A stretch of 64,000 bases of DNA, from the NCBI GenBank assembly GCA_020744425.1, contig JAGMUV010000012.1, forward strand, positions 124,001-188,000, written 5' to 3'. How positions within the stretch are numbered: position 1 is the stretch's first letter; each line of letters begins with the position of its first letter. Below are positions 20,999 through 32,223 of the stretch, one piece after another. The DNA is from Dactylonectria macrodidyma (lineage: Eukaryota > Ascomycota > Sordariomycetes > Hypocreales > Nectriaceae). The position numbers and the translations under genes are program-made. The notes under the pieces are model-generated. The model saw nothing but the letters and a program-made list of their open reading frames with translations, made no database searches and was not told where the DNA came from.

Positions 20999-22276
20999 TT
21001 AGAGCCTCGGCGCGGGCGCTGGAGAGCAGCGCGCAGCGGCCAACAGTGCCGACTGGTACTGCCGCATAGGAACACCTTCATCGCCATGATATCGAAAAAC
21101 ACAGAATCATTCTTAACCATGCTCATGCTTCAGGCGCAAGGATTGCTGCTTGGTGTTCTGGCTTAGTCCAACACACCATCGGCTCAATATTCAGCCGACG
21201 GCTCTCGGGCTAGCTCGGACTTACCATGATCCACAAAGTGGCCCTTTGGGTGAATACCATGACATGAGGGTGCAGGAGAAGCTTATCCGGGCCAAGCGCG
21301 CCTTCTAGTGGTTGGGCGTGGTGATGAACAGAACGGTAGGTAATTGTAGGTTGACTGCCATTGGCTCACGGCCACTAGTATTGCAGATGGCGAGGCTAAG
21401 AAGGGTTGCATACCATATAGAGCTTTCGCATAGACTCGTTTTTAACTTGTCGGCTTTCTACGAGACGCAGCGATCCAAGAACGCTGGAATGCATATTCCG
21501 CTAATACTCCGCATAGCTGCCGAGTGGTGACCAGCAGTCAGATACGAAAGCTGCTCTAAGAAAACTTGCCGAGTTTTGTTGCCGTCTACGCGTCGGTCCA
21601 AGGGAGCACGGCGCCTCCTCGGCCGGAATGTCAGCGCCCGCTAAGGGCAAACGGGGGGTGCCGGCGGGTGAACGAGGAGCTCATTCGAAGCCCTGTGGCC
21701 TGCAAACCCCATAGAAGGTATTGAAGTCCGTGCGAGCTGAGCTTGGCAGCAAAACTGGGTTGCACTCGGCACCAAATATTCGGCTGACATCCACGGACCG
21801 ATGCACACTGCAACCCCGCCTGCAGTTTTTGCGGGGTACATTATGGGCCGGCCCATGCGGAGAGAGTCATCCTATGTCGACCAGAATCGCGCGAGTTCCA
21901 GGGATGGAGGATCGCGCAGCCGTAGTTTTCCCGGTCGTGCCAATCATAAGAAACTACAGTGTTCGGGAAAGCCCCTGCGTCTAGCTTCGCTTGAGATGAC
22001 GACTCACCTGGAGATGCTCTACTGGGCAGGTCTTTAATTGCCAAGGTAGATTTCGTTCGCCCATCTCAGGTATTGACGTAGCTTTTGGCCTGGCTTCGGA
22101 GAGGGCACGATATTGTCCTTCCTTTTCGAGTCAATGCCATTCGTGTTCGTAGAAGTATAAACATGAGCTCACCCTCCCGAGAAAACGATGTAGAACTGGC
22201 AATCTACCACAAGCCGTAGAACAAGAGTCTTCCATCATCTTCACTTCAAGTACACAGATATTCGGTGCTTGCCAAT
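20999..22276. other. Gene-poor stretch, no supported gene
   Basis: ORFs here are short and overlap on both strands without recognisable motifs. The last 200 bp, with a pyrimidine-rich leader (CCATCATCTTCACTTC), is the probable promoter and 5' UTR of the CE5 esterase gene. Confidence 0.5.
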
Positions 22277-23153
22277 ATGCCTTCAGTCTTCCTCAGCATC
22301 TGTGCTCTCCTGGGCCTGGCGTATGCCAGTCCTTTAGATCTTGAAAGTCGTCAAGCCCCGTGCCAATCAGTGCATATCTTTCTTGCTCGTGGCACTGATG
22401 AACCGTACCCTGGGCGCCAAGGAGCCTTAGCTTCAGCGATCTGCAGTGGAATCTCGAGCTGTGGCTACGAGAATATCAACTATCCCGCCATTTTTAACGG
22501 TTACTGCTCATCAGTCACGACTGGTGTGAACAATGGCAAGGCTGCCATCACTGCTTATGCTAGTCGATGCCCGAATGCAAAGATTGTACTCTCCGGGTAC
22601 TCGCAGGTATCTACAATGACACACTGGTTTTCTTGCATCACAGAAGCTGATTACATTATTCACAGGGCGCTCAGGTAATCGGAGATATTCTGGGTGGTGG
22701 CGGAGGTGCCTCTTTGGGATGTACTGGGCAGACCACTACCGGGCTTTCCATTAACACCTCCCCGGGCAACAAGAGTGAGCCAGAGTACAACGTCCAAGGA
22801 TTTTTCAGAAGAGCTAACACGTAGCCTTAGTCGTCGCTGCATTGCTATGGGGAGACGTCCGCCACGTTGCTGGACAATCCTACAATACCGGAACTGGCTC
22901 TAACGGGAATGGCGTAAGTTGACAGCAGACTCCCCTGATAACGGCAACAAGTGAACAAATGCTGACATGGATTCAGCTATCTCCGCGGAGTGGCTCACAG
23001 CTTGCATCCTTGAATGTGTACGCATCCAGACTTCGGTCCTGGTGCCTATCCGGTGACAACGTTTGTGCTGGAGGCAGGGATCCCAACGCGCACACGTCGT
23101 ACTTCAACGTCTTCACCAATGAGGCCGCTGCTTGGGTCAGGACCAAACTCTGA
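22277..23153 (+). CDS. Secreted cutinase-family esterase (CE5, acetylxylan-esterase-like), four exons
   Basis: Exons 22277-22606, 22666-22774, 22831-22913 and 22977-23153 splice to 232 residues, the usual size of this family. A signal peptide (MPSVFLSICALLGLAYA) precedes SPLDLESRQAP. VHIFLARGTDEPYPGRQG and the C..SV..GV..GK segments match CE5. The nucleophile elbow GYSQ|GAQ is split by intron 1, so Ser is at about residue 109. The Asp of SGDNVCAGG and His of DPNAHTSY near the end complete the triad. Cys residues are conserved for disulfides. The enzyme would remove acetyl groups from xylan, or cut cutin-like esters, outside the cell. All splice sites are standard and the frame is intact. Confidence 0.85.
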
Positions 23154-23808
23154 TGATCATGCACAAATCCGCAGGGTGAGAGAGAGTAGCGAAGCCGAAG
23201 TGAAGTCCCATTGAAATCCAGTCAATTTCTCAAAGTTCTTTTCCTTACGAAGCACCCTGAGGGCTGGAATACACTCTCTTGCAATTTTCGTGCTAACTCA
23301 TCCTTAAGGAATTATGGTGGTTGGATATTTAGCTGCGCAGCTCTCGGGGAAGATAGTATTATCCTAGTTCATTAGTCAAGCAGCATATTTGGCGAATCTC
23401 CCAAGTGAATCGGCGCCAATACGGGTGGCAAGTGCATGCGTCGAATAACATCTGCAGACCTATAGAAGGCCAGGATTACGGTCGCACATTACCACATGGG
23501 TGACATAACCCTTTTGGGAAGCCTCAACCATGTGAAAATACTTAGTAATTTTGTGGGCCCTTGCAAGACTACAGTACCGCACACTATTCGGAAGGTATCT
23601 CTTCATTTAGATGGCATGTCCACCAGGGAATATGTCGTGATAATTCCTGGTGACGCGTCACAATTCTTCCACTCGCACATCCACACCAGCTTCAATACCC
23701 AGCCCATCGCCAACCCGTAGCTGTTATGGGCTATCCCATCCATTCCCTAAGTAAGCTTGGGTCTATCCATCATGAGATTGTGCGACTGACCTTGTCTTGT
23801 ACGTAGAT
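23154..23808. other. Intergenic, no supported gene
   Basis: A 74-codon ORF at 23496-23720 has no recognisable domain. TTGTACGTAG just before ATG 23809 could be a splice acceptor, so an upstream exon of the next ORF may lie here. Confidence 0.35.
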
Positions 23809-25059
23809 ATGCCCGATCACGTCCTATCGCAGACATGTCCCGATGTTCCGAAGACCGTGGCCCCTAAATCGTACCAACGGAGCCACGATTTCATCCGCGA
23901 TAGCTACCCAGGGTCGAATCTGTGTCCATATTGCGGGAGACGTTGGCCCACGAGTATCTCCATCCTCGACAGTTCGCCAGTCCCGTTTCGAGACGTTGAG
24001 ACAGCTTCCACCTCCTCCGCTATACAGTCTATCGACCTAACAGCCTCTGATCGTTCCACGCCCTCACAGACAATCTTCACCGGCTCTGGAGACGGCCCTG
24101 GCCGTATCCTCGCAGCATCGCGGCCCTCCGCCGTGTATCGAGATGCCAAACTTACCCAGAGTCGGATCGCGAGGGGCATGAAGGCGAGCTCGTCGCAACT
24201 TAGTGAGGCTGTGGCTAAACAGAGCCAAAACAAGAGCAGACGGAAGATCTCGATGCGCCTCACTGTCTTCCTTGCGAGGCCTGACCCATGGGAAATACTA
24301 GACGAAGACGAGGAGCCCTAGTGGTCTTTGGCTAGAGAGCTGCTGAAGGTCGCTTTGCGCCCCTTCGTCGACGAGGAACTGTCTTTATCTGTCTACTTCT
24401 GGTTCGATAACATCTTCTTCCCTCAGTTCAAGGACAAGCCTGCCCTCTCTTCTGTTCTTCAATTCGACAAGAAACTCGTTCAGAACGCCCATATTAAAGA
24501 GGGTATCACGGAGCTGAGCGACCTCGACTGGGAGAGACAGACAGTCGCAGAGCTTTTCGGCGAGGACTGCCCTTTTCGTTTTAGTAAAACAGAGGGCAGA
24601 TATCTCCTTTTCCTTGTTTTCTATGAGCCATTGCCTCCTCGGCCACAAGTCCCGGTCCCTCGTCATATCAAGACACCGAGGTCAGCAGTAAAGCCGTTCA
24701 AAAAGGAGAAGGGAATCAAGAAAGAGCTAGTCAAGACCGAGGTGAAGGTACAGCCAGCCTTGTTAATCGGGAGCGAGTTCAACTCGCCTTCCTTGAGCCC
24801 CTCTCTGAGCCCAGTTCTACCTCCTTCGAGAGCTAGCGCAGAAGACCAGATCGAGGTTATTACTAGCGATGTGGACGAGACCCGCGCGGGTCAGAAACGA
24901 GCTCGAGACTCTATAAGCTCAGCACTCTCAGTAGAGGTAGAGGATAAGGAGCTCTCGGCTGGCCCTGCCGTCACTGCTCATGGTCCTGCTGCTGGAACCC
25001 GAGGAGTTGATACGAGGAGGCCAAGTAGTCGGCATCCTCGTAAACAGGCGAGGAAATAA
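23809..25059 (+). pseudogene. Hypothetical protein of about 416 codons split by one in-frame TAG
   Basis: Two open stretches, 23809-24318 and 24322-25059, are in the same frame and separated only by TAG at 24319-24321 (context CCC-TAG-TGG). The first has a Cys pair (NLCPYCGRRWP), a SIM-like AIQSIDLTASDR and ends in acidic EILDEDEEP. The second continues with a folded-looking region (VDEELSLSVYFWFDNIFFPQF, LFGEDCPFRFSKTEGRYLLFLVFYE) and a disordered basic tail (PRHPRKQARK-like). A C-to-T change turning CAG into TAG would explain the break. Family not recognised; it may be a transposon-associated or multicopy fungal gene. Confidence 0.5.
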
Positions 25060-25734
25060 TAGTTACTCTAGCTCAAGTTGACCCAGGTCCCCCATCAGCT
25101 CATCCACACTATTGATAATATCGCCAGGTAGCTCAGTTCCGGAGAGGCTATTGCTAATAGGCTCAAGGTAGTTCTGCTCGAGGAGTTGAAGCTAAAGCAT
25201 CGTTAGCTAGATTTTGAGTGCGATGGAGTATTTTTTTTCCGTACGAATCTCTCTTGCCCTCCAGTAAAGCTTATATTTCGTCTTCATTTTAGATGTCATT
25301 ATGTTCACTCATCCACACCTAAAAAATTTCTTCTCATCTACGTTCCCCACACCTCATCTCAAATACTATCGGCCTGCACCGCGAGTTATGTATCCACTTC
25401 TACCAAAGCCTCCGAAGGATCGAGATAATCCTAGGTTACCGCTAGCGGGTTCTGGAGTAAGAAATGAACCTAGATCTCGATTGCTTGCGAGGGATCGCAT
25501 TCTGATGATACGGTCCTTTCAGAACGCTGAAAGCACAAGATCAACGTCCGTGACAAAACTCCTTGGCTCCAAATCAGAACTCCTCTAATTGCCTCATTGC
25601 AGTGGGGTGACAATCACTAGTCGGGCTGCATTCCAGGCGCCGGTTCCAACTGGAAGTGCTGCCTCGGCAGCGTGATGTCTCGGTGCTGCAGTTATCGAGT
25701 AGCTCTATCAATGGCTTGCCACAGACTTGCGTAT

Positions 25735-25850
25735 TGTGATATCACGTGCTAAAGTGATATTCATATTCATATTCACATATCACACAAAGTGTGCTCGAAT
25801 ATCGCTCTAGAACTTTAGCACGAATGATATCACGAATTAATCTACCTGTA
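25735..25850. repeat. Short inverted/subterminal repeats, probable hAT end
   Basis: GTGATATCACGTGCTAAAG at 25736-25754 is mirrored by CTTTAGCACGAATGATATCAC near 25812-25834. ATTCATATTCATATTCACATATCACAC lies between. The repeats lie just beyond the 3' end of the hAT transposase remnant on the minus strand, where subterminal repeats are expected. Confidence 0.5.
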
Positions 25851-25872
25851 ACGACCCGTAGACATCCGCAGA

Positions 25873-26588
25873 TCAATCAAAATTACTATCTGAGTCTTCA
25901 TCGCCACCGCTATCAAAACCCGTATCGGTAACTATGCCCATTCCACCATTTACATTCTTCTGGATATGCCTTTCACGTAGCCAGTTACCGATACATTCAA
26001 CCTTCTCAAGGTTCTCGCTAGTCATTCGCTCTCTATCCCAAGAGAGAATACGTTGACCGCCCGAGAAAGCAGACTCTGGATCAACTGACTCAGGCGCGAT
26101 CGAGAGGATATCAATAGCCATTCGACATAGCTGAGGATAAGTCTTCCGCTGATCCTTATGATACCACCATTGAATTGGGCGATCCGCTTATTTTGATGGG
26201 TGTTGCCTTGATAAAGTCAAGATCATCCATGCCATCACCCAGATCCTGTGTGACCTCCATTTCTTCAAGTAAAGAGTCCCACTCGTTTGGCTGCTGATTT
26301 TTCGATGCAGATACCTCATCAGCCGACTCTACAGATCCAGCCTGAATCTGAGTCTTGTACTCTTCTTCCCAAATTGCACGCACACCAATAATGGCGTTCT
26401 CGTGCCATGACTCTGGCCAGTGGCGCTCAATATACCTGATTCGCTTTGAAGGATCAAGAAGGAGGGCAGCAGCGTAAACAGGCGCATTTTCGGTCTTAGT
26501 ATAATACTTGTTGAGAATGAACCAACCCATCTCAATTGAATGAAGGATCCGGCGATCAAGCGTCTCTGGGTTTGAGTAATGTTCCTAA
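25873..26588 (-). pseudogene. hAT transposase, 3' remnant
   Basis: Reading leftwards from 26588, EHYSNPETLDRRILHS (in a shifted frame) leads into EMGWFILNKYYTKTENAPVYAAALLLDPSKR at 26530-26430, a typical hAT segment. 26121-25873 carries the dimerisation region: MAIDILSIAPESVDPESAFSGGQRILSWDRERM. The frame is broken between them and all N-terminal parts (zinc finger, catalytic DDE start) are missing. A fossil of a cut-and-paste transposon. Confidence 0.8.
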
Positions 26589-26609
26589 ATTGGATAGTGG
26601 GCTGGGGTT

Positions 26610-27192
26610 TCAAGTTTCAACCCTATCAAAATAAAACACCGCGACAATATCCTCCAGTCCGTACGTGATCATAGTCAGGAAGTCTCCGAGTCCTTCCTCA
26701 CCAGCCCAGGCATCCTCCCACAGCTTCTTATGAAGGTCCCAGAGGCGGAGGGTATGCTCTTTCCAAGACACTCCAAAGGGCATTGCATCATCCTTGTATG
26801 AGGGTCGCACTGGCACAGCCTTGGCAAACTCGAAGTCTTTGTAGTCGCTATGCACATCGATTGTCTTTTCTTTGCCAGACTCAGACCATTCCGTACGAGG
26901 GTGTAACAGGGCCGGTTGATCAGCCACAATCTCATTTAGCTGCTTGGCTAGGGACGTTTCCGAGGCGTGGTAGAACGATCCCTTTCCATGGTTGATGACA
27001 GCGATTTCCCTGCTTCGGGCGGAATGGGCCTTTGGCGGGAATTAGGTTTGTTCGTCGTCGATGGGGACGCTCATGGTGAAAGGCACCTGGCAGGAGGAGG
27101 AGTGGGGGATTCGTTCGGAGGAAGGCTAGGTCGGGAGGTGGTCGTTCGGTAGCAAATCGTTCGATCAAATGAATTGCAAAGTCGTTTGGCAA
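26610..27192 (-). other. Unassigned minus-strand reading frames between hAT and gypsy relics
   Basis: Two ORFs (27192-26932 and 26927-26610) follow each other on the minus strand with a frame change. Segments such as SWKEHTLRLWDLHKKLWEDAW and MPNDFAIHLIERFATERPPPDLAFL look like real protein, but I cannot name a family. They may be gag-like or part of the neighbouring retroelement. A run of 14 G follows at 27246-27259, and the 27.2-27.8 kb stretch holds no other recognisable gene. Confidence 0.3.
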
Positions 27193-27821
27193 CTTGATGT
27201 CGCGATGATGGCGAGATGAAGGAAAATAGAGGGTTGTGGCTGAAGGGGGGGGGGGGGGTTTGCTGCAGTTGGCGGCGAGGTTTCGGCGAAGGGTTTCGGG
27301 GATAGGTTTTTCGAGACTGGGCAGCGCAGGCTTGCGAGCGTTGGTAAGGCAGGCGGAAGCGAAGGCAAGTAACTGGTTCCGAGTAGTAAAGAGATCAGGG
27401 AACAGAAGGTTGCGGCGATGAGGCTCTCGCAGTAGGCGGCGGAGAGAGGTTGGAGGTGAAAGCTCAGCTGAGAAGAAAGGGGGTTTCTGAGAGCGCGACT
27501 GGGCTAGTTTAGGAGCGTCGTTTGATCAAGTGAATGCGCTGAACAGTTGTAGTTGAAGGGCAACGAGTTCTGGGAATAGCAGCTGTTGTGAGAAGGGAGG
27601 TTGAGTTGTGCGGAAGAGAAAGAGAAGAGAGAGAAACCGCTTTCGAAGTCTTAGGCGACGGGAGGTTGTTTGTTTCCCTGCTGGCTGTGATTCACCCAAG
27701 GCGCGTTAATCTCGGCACACGCATTTCCTTCACCTCAAAACACTTCTTTTTCTCTCTTTCCTTTCCCTCCCTTTTCTTCCTCTTCACACTTCATCAACAT
27801 CACTTGATCAACTCGTTGGCG

Positions 27822-28784
27822 ATGGCTTCTTCCAACTTCCACCTTTCTGACGTCGCCAAGGTCCGCCGAGGAGCCCTTCCTGACATACGCATCCATGCAA
27901 CTAGTCGGTTGGAAAGCGATGAATTCTCCCTTCACGCCAGTTCGACTTGGAACAGCCGCCATAAGACTTTGTTGACCGAAAAGGAGCGAAAAGAAGCTCG
28001 CTTTGTATCAGTAGGTATTCCCCCTTGCCTGAGACCATTTGATCTAACGGTTCTGTAGTTCGAGAAGCACTTCTCCATCTGGATTTGCTCGCGCATGGCC
28101 CTTGACCGTGGCGGTCTCCCTCTCTTCGTCGAGTTCGCCCCCAAGGGTGAGTTGCCCGACGTCAATTCCGCCAAGAGGCACATCCGAGCCTGGATTCGCG
28201 AGGATGAGACGGCCGATACAGTCTTGAAATACTCGACAAAATACATCTCCGACCGGCCCCTTCAGTCGGTGTACATTCCTGCCGACTTGGGCCACCCCCA
28301 TGGGTATTTCGTCAAGGAATTGCTCCGCCGACCCGAGCACAAGAAGGCTTTGATTGTCGCCTTCTTTGGATACCAAAATCCGCTGCTCTGCAGGTGCTGT
28401 ATTCGATCAAGTACCTCGAATTACTCCATGACCAAGGAGTATTACATGTGGCCATTTCACGCTTGCCGATCTATCCCAGGGTTTATGGATGGGAAATGTG
28501 CGAATTGCATCTGGAACGCCAATTCCCAGTGCGAATGGTCTTTTCTTGGCGGGTATTTGGCTCCTGAACCTGGTTTTGGCACCTCTCTTGACCTCTTGTC
28601 TGGCAAGAAGTGTCCCAACGACCCCGACGATCAGGCAGTGAGTGTTCTCAACCATGCGAGCTGCCCTCGCATTTCTAACGAATTCCCCTTGGCTTGGGAG
28701 GATGAGTCCCTTCGCGATGAAGCCATCCGGAATGCTGAGAAGCGCGCCGCCTGGGACGAATCTTTGGGCTTTTTGGAGGCTTGA
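27822..28784 (+). CDS. DUF3716-type Cys-rich protein, two exons
   Basis: Exons 27822-28010 and 28059-28784 are joined across a 48-bp intron (GTAGGT, ATCTAACG branch site, CTGTAG), giving 304 residues in phase 0. A Cys cluster near 190-235 (LLCRCC, MWPFHACRSIPGFMDGKCANC, SQCEWS) fits the DUF3716 zinc-ribbon-like pattern known from multicopy ascomycete proteins. A pyrimidine-rich 5' leader (27740-27800) precedes the ATG. Function is unknown. The gene lies antisense to, and just beyond, a gypsy integrase fragment, and the same TTGATCAA octamers pepper both, so it could be cargo of a retroelement. The frame is intact. Confidence 0.65.
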
Positions 28785-29287
28785 GTCTTCACAGCTTGGC
28801 CCCTTGGTGGTGGTTTGGGGTTAGGCCAGTTGATCAACCCGGTTCAGCTTGGCTCCTGTATACTAGACTCTTTCGTTTGGCAGCTTTGATGCTTGACTTG
28901 GCTGCAGTAGCGTGGGATAAATGGGATCCCACCAGTTGGCTCTTTTGCGATTGACTTTTCTCTTGCGTGAGGTGTGCTTGTCCTTCCATGGTACCATGTC
29001 CAACTCGCCATCCCGGGCGGGTGTAGCTTTCGTAGCTTTTCCTTCGTCTTGTAGCTCCAGAGTCGTTTGATCAACTGGTTTGCATGTTTTGTGTGTTGAT
29101 CCTGATGCCTGTTTGGTCTCAAGTCCAATTTTTCAAGCTGCAAATTTGCGAGGCCTTCGACTGGCCGGGACGTTGGTGGGTTGTGGTTGTTTGTCTTCTT
29201 TTTCCTCGCTTCCTGTACCACACCCCTCCCCAAAACAACAACAGGTACAAACTTGGACTTGTTGTTGTTTCCCATTCCTTGTCTCGC
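28785..29287. other. 3' flank of the DUF3716 gene, no supported gene
   Basis: Overlapping ORFs on both strands (for example 29275-28844 minus) lack domains. TTGATCAA occurs at 28830 and 29067. Confidence 0.4.
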
Positions 29288-30139
29288 CTAGAGAGATTCA
29301 AACTGGTCTCTCCAGGCTTGGTCTCTGTATGGGAGTTGGATCTCCAGTTTTCTTTCCTCCCCAGCACCGGTGTTAGTCGGCTGAGAGGGAACCTCGGGAC
29401 TTGTTTTTAAGCCATCCTTCTCTCCTGGGCTCGTTTCCTCATCCTGATTCATTTGATCAACTGATCCAGCTTGAGGATTGCTGTAGAAAAGGCGCTCCCA
29501 GCGAGAGGGAGCTGAAGAATCATCACCCGGGCTCCACCAGCCGTCTTTGTCTTGTCGAAACACTTTGAGGTGTTCACCGTGGCAAGTCACACTAAGTGGC
29601 AGTCCATCCAGGGTTTCCAGGTAGTACCAGCCTTTGTCTGAGGCTGTTTTGATCCTGTACGGCCCCTGCCATCTGGGCTTGAACTTGGCCGCTGTAGAAA
29701 GGTCGGTTTTTCTGGGGTTATCATACCGCAATACCAAGTCGCCAACCTTCAGCGGGGCTTTTCTCAAGGCGCGGGGAAATCCTTGATCTATCCTCGCTGC
29801 TTTCCTCTCTCTGAACTCGGCAACCCTTCGCCTTGCGATCTCCACGTCCTCGTCCAGGAAAGAAAGGGCGCGGATTCTGGCTGCAAACATTTGATCAGAT
29901 GTTTTCACATCATCCCAAGGGATCATCCTCCACGTAGGCGCATCCCCTTCCAGTGGGAGACCTGGTTCATACCCGTATAGTAAGTACGCGGGAGTGTAGC
30001 CATGGTATGCCCTTGGCGACACCCTATCTGCAAACAGAATGGCTGGCATATTCTGTATACTGAGAAGAGGTTCATTGCTAGTTAACTGGCAGTCAACTTC
30101 TTTAGATCTCACTACAAATGTCACTAATACTGATTTCAT
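29288..30139 (-). pseudogene. Ty3/gypsy integrase C-terminal fragment
   Basis: From about 30048 leftward the frame reads MPAILFADRVSPRAYHGYTPAYLLYGYEP, the end of the integrase core. The GPY/F module follows (KVGDLVLRYDN, KFKPRWQGPYRI, ETLDGLPLSVTCHGEHLKVF) and then a hydrophilic tail to the stop at 29288. Gag, protease, reverse transcriptase and the integrase catalytic core are missing. The break at about 30048 leaves some 90 bp to the stop codon of the GH172 gene. The remaining frame is open, which suggests a recent truncation. Confidence 0.85.
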
Positions 30140-30144
30140 TTCGT

Positions 30145-31527
30145 CTACTGCCCCTTCAATCCTTCGAGAAAGCGTCGGCGAATATCCTTAGCATGTTCAA
30201 TGTTCTTCTTTGCACGCTCTCGCGAGTCTCGAGCCCGCCTCTCTAGCCATGCATCCCTGTCCTGCACAAAGGCATCCATCCGATCTCTCTGCTGCTCCAC
30301 CATGGCCTTTCTCTTGGGATCGAGAGCCTCTAGCTGTGGTGGCGCAGGGTGCTCACCAGCTGGGAATTCCGGCTTGCGAGGGATTCGATCCTCTACCGGC
30401 AGGATGCTGAGCTTCGGACCAGGAAGGGTCTGGTACCAGTATGCTGTAGTAGACCAGTCGTCCCGCAGATGGTTCGCATGTCCCGTCTCCATAGTGACGC
30501 GGATTTTCTTGCTGAAACGGACAGGGTCGGCAAGGTGCCATCGGTAGCTGACCTGATGGTTTGGCACATCTTCCTCGTGGATGATGGTGCCGCAGAAAGG
30601 ATAGGCGTTCTTCTGCATGCCCCAACCCTGGCTAAAGTAGTCTTCGCCGCCAGTGCCGTGCATCGAAGGCGGCCATGTGTCGTCGTCGATGAAGATCATA
30701 TCGTCGCCTTCACCCCACCAAGTTCCCTGCAAGTGGGCAACACTCTGGTTGCAGCCGATGTACTGACCAGCGCCCTCCGTCTCCAAGATGACGTAGTTGC
30801 CTTTGCCATCGAGATTGGGTACCTGCGTTTCCAAGCTATTGGTCTGGATGCTCTCGGGAGCCCAACCGTTGGTAGGGTTCTCGCGGCGCCAGTGCGCGTG
30901 GAAGTAGAGGGTGTCCTTGCTGAGGGGTTCGGGGAACAACTCGTAGTCGATGTAGAAGTATTGAATGTAAGCTTGGTCGTTCTGGTTTTCGACTTCGATG
31001 CGAGCGCGCTTGTTGAAGGGCATCTGGAGGTAGCAGTTGAATGCCGCGGCACCGCCGAACTTCTTCTCCTCAGACGGCTTCACGGATACTGTAAAGGGAA
31101 ATGACTGGAAATTGGCTGCCATGGAGTGGCCCAGGCAGAAGAAGTCGCCGATGGGGGCCAGAACGTTTGGGGTCTCCGAGTCATCCCAGTACATCTTAAT
31201 CAGCACTTTTCGATAGTAGTCCGGATCGCTAACTTCGTAGTTGAGGCCGAGAGCGTTGTGCACCTCCATCATGGCAACGCCGGACTTGGAGTATGGGATG
31301 AGGCCGGGGCCGAGGATGCGGCGACATGTCTGGACGAACCATAGGTGGGTGATGGTGCCAGGTCCCTCGAGGTCCGCCAGGACAGCCGTCTCCCCTGGTT
31401 GGATCACCCAGGCATCTTCGTTGAGACCGCTTTGATCCCAACTGGAGACGCGACCGGTGCGCGCCGTTTTCAACTTTGCAGCATTACTGAGGAGGTCGCT
31501 GCCGAGGGAGGAGCCGAAATTATTCAT
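30145..31527 (-). CDS. GH172-family (DUF2961) glycoside hydrolase
   Basis: An intronless frame of 460 residues from ATG 31527 (MNNFGSSLGSDLL); the frame extends upstream but only with a GTG. Diagnostic DUF2961 features are the LADLEGPGTITHLWF strand near residue 55, YWDDSETPNVLAPIGDFFCLGH near 115, IGCNQSVAHLQGTWWGEGDDMIFIDDD near 255 and HGTGGEDYFSQGWG near 285. Known members act on fructofuranosides or arabinans. No signal peptide is obvious, so it may act inside the cell. The last 70 residues form a charged helix (MVEQQRDRMDAFV..RRRFLEGLKGQ). It is divergently placed against a Zn2Cys6 regulator about 700 bp away, which may have controlled it. Confidence 0.85.
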   Translation of the reverse strand: MNNFGSSLGSDLLSNAAKLKTARTGRVSSWDQSGLNEDAWVIQPGETAVLADLEGPGTITHLWFVQTCRRILGPGLIPYSKSGVAMMEVHNALGLNYEVSDPDYYRKVLIKMYWDDSETPNVLAPIGDFFCLGHSMAANFQSFPFTVSVKPSEEKKFGGAAAFNCYLQMPFNKRARIEVENQNDQAYIQYFYIDYELFPEPLSKDTLYFHAHWRRENPTNGWAPESIQTNSLETQVPNLDGKGNYVILETEGAGQYIGCNQSVAHLQGTWWGEGDDMIFIDDDTWPPSMHGTGGEDYFSQGWGMQKNAYPFCGTIIHEEDVPNHQVSYRWHLADPVRFSKKIRVTMETGHANHLRDDWSTTAYWYQTLPGPKLSILPVEDRIPRKPEFPAGEHPAPPQLEALDPKRKAMVEQQRDRMDAFVQDRDAWLERRARDSRERAKKNIEHAKDIRRRFLEGLKGQ

Positions 31528-32223
31528 GATGTTTTGGACTGTATTGCAGTGGTGATACTGACGAAAGGTTTTCCCGGTTGAATCAAGGTCTTGGAGAGGT
31601 GAGTCATTGTAAAATGAAGAGAGTGACACATGCTCACTCTCAGAAACAGGTTTATATACATGGCTATCTTAGACATGTTCAATGATGACCGGATGGTCGA
31701 TCTGCATCATGTGGAGACGAAAATGCGTTGTCTCGTGCCGTTGTTGGCACAAACGTAAAATATGCTGACACCCTCACCGGCGGTGGGGAGGGTGTAAAAC
31801 TTCTTCCGCCAAGAGGTCAAGAGGTCACGAAGTCGGATGTCTCTCCGCATTCCGATGGCCTGGAGATGCCACGCAAGTAAAGGTAAGCACATCAAGAAAC
31901 GGAATCACTGGAAGGAGGTGCAACGTGATTGGCTTCTTAGTGAGGCTTCGGGATGGGTGTTTAATTCCCCGACGTATTCTAGGACGGGTCTATTGATCCG
32001 GTTTGTAGTCGAAGAACATAGGCGACTAAACGTCGCGGACTTAGAGCTAACACCGCGACATGACGCGGTATTGCGGATCTGCAGGATCAATGCCCCCGCT
32101 CAAACCCCTCACACAAGAGCCGTCCAGTCAGCAGGCCATAAAGTCAGATCGGGGAGATAGACGCGCACGCCCGACTTTTTTGTCCTCCCTCCCTCACTCT
32201 CACTTGCTCTGGAACACGACACC
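31528..32223. promoter_or_regulatory. Shared divergent promoter region of GH172 and Zn2Cys6 genes
   Basis: The 696 bp between the two start codons hold no ORF of note. GTTTATATACATGG near 31650 gives a TATA-like element on either strand, suitable for the GH172 gene. A CT-rich leader (CCCTCCCTCACTCTCAC) lies just before the regulator ATG at 32224. Confidence 0.45.

Noticed and set aside
28844..29410. Several 80-140 codon ORFs on both strands downstream of the DUF3716 gene
   Set aside because: They overlap each other, show no domains, and their composition reflects GT/TC-rich non-coding DNA.
30349..31104. 251-codon plus-strand ORF opposite the GH172 gene
   Set aside because: It is an antisense shadow; the minus strand encodes a recognisable GH172 protein over the whole length.
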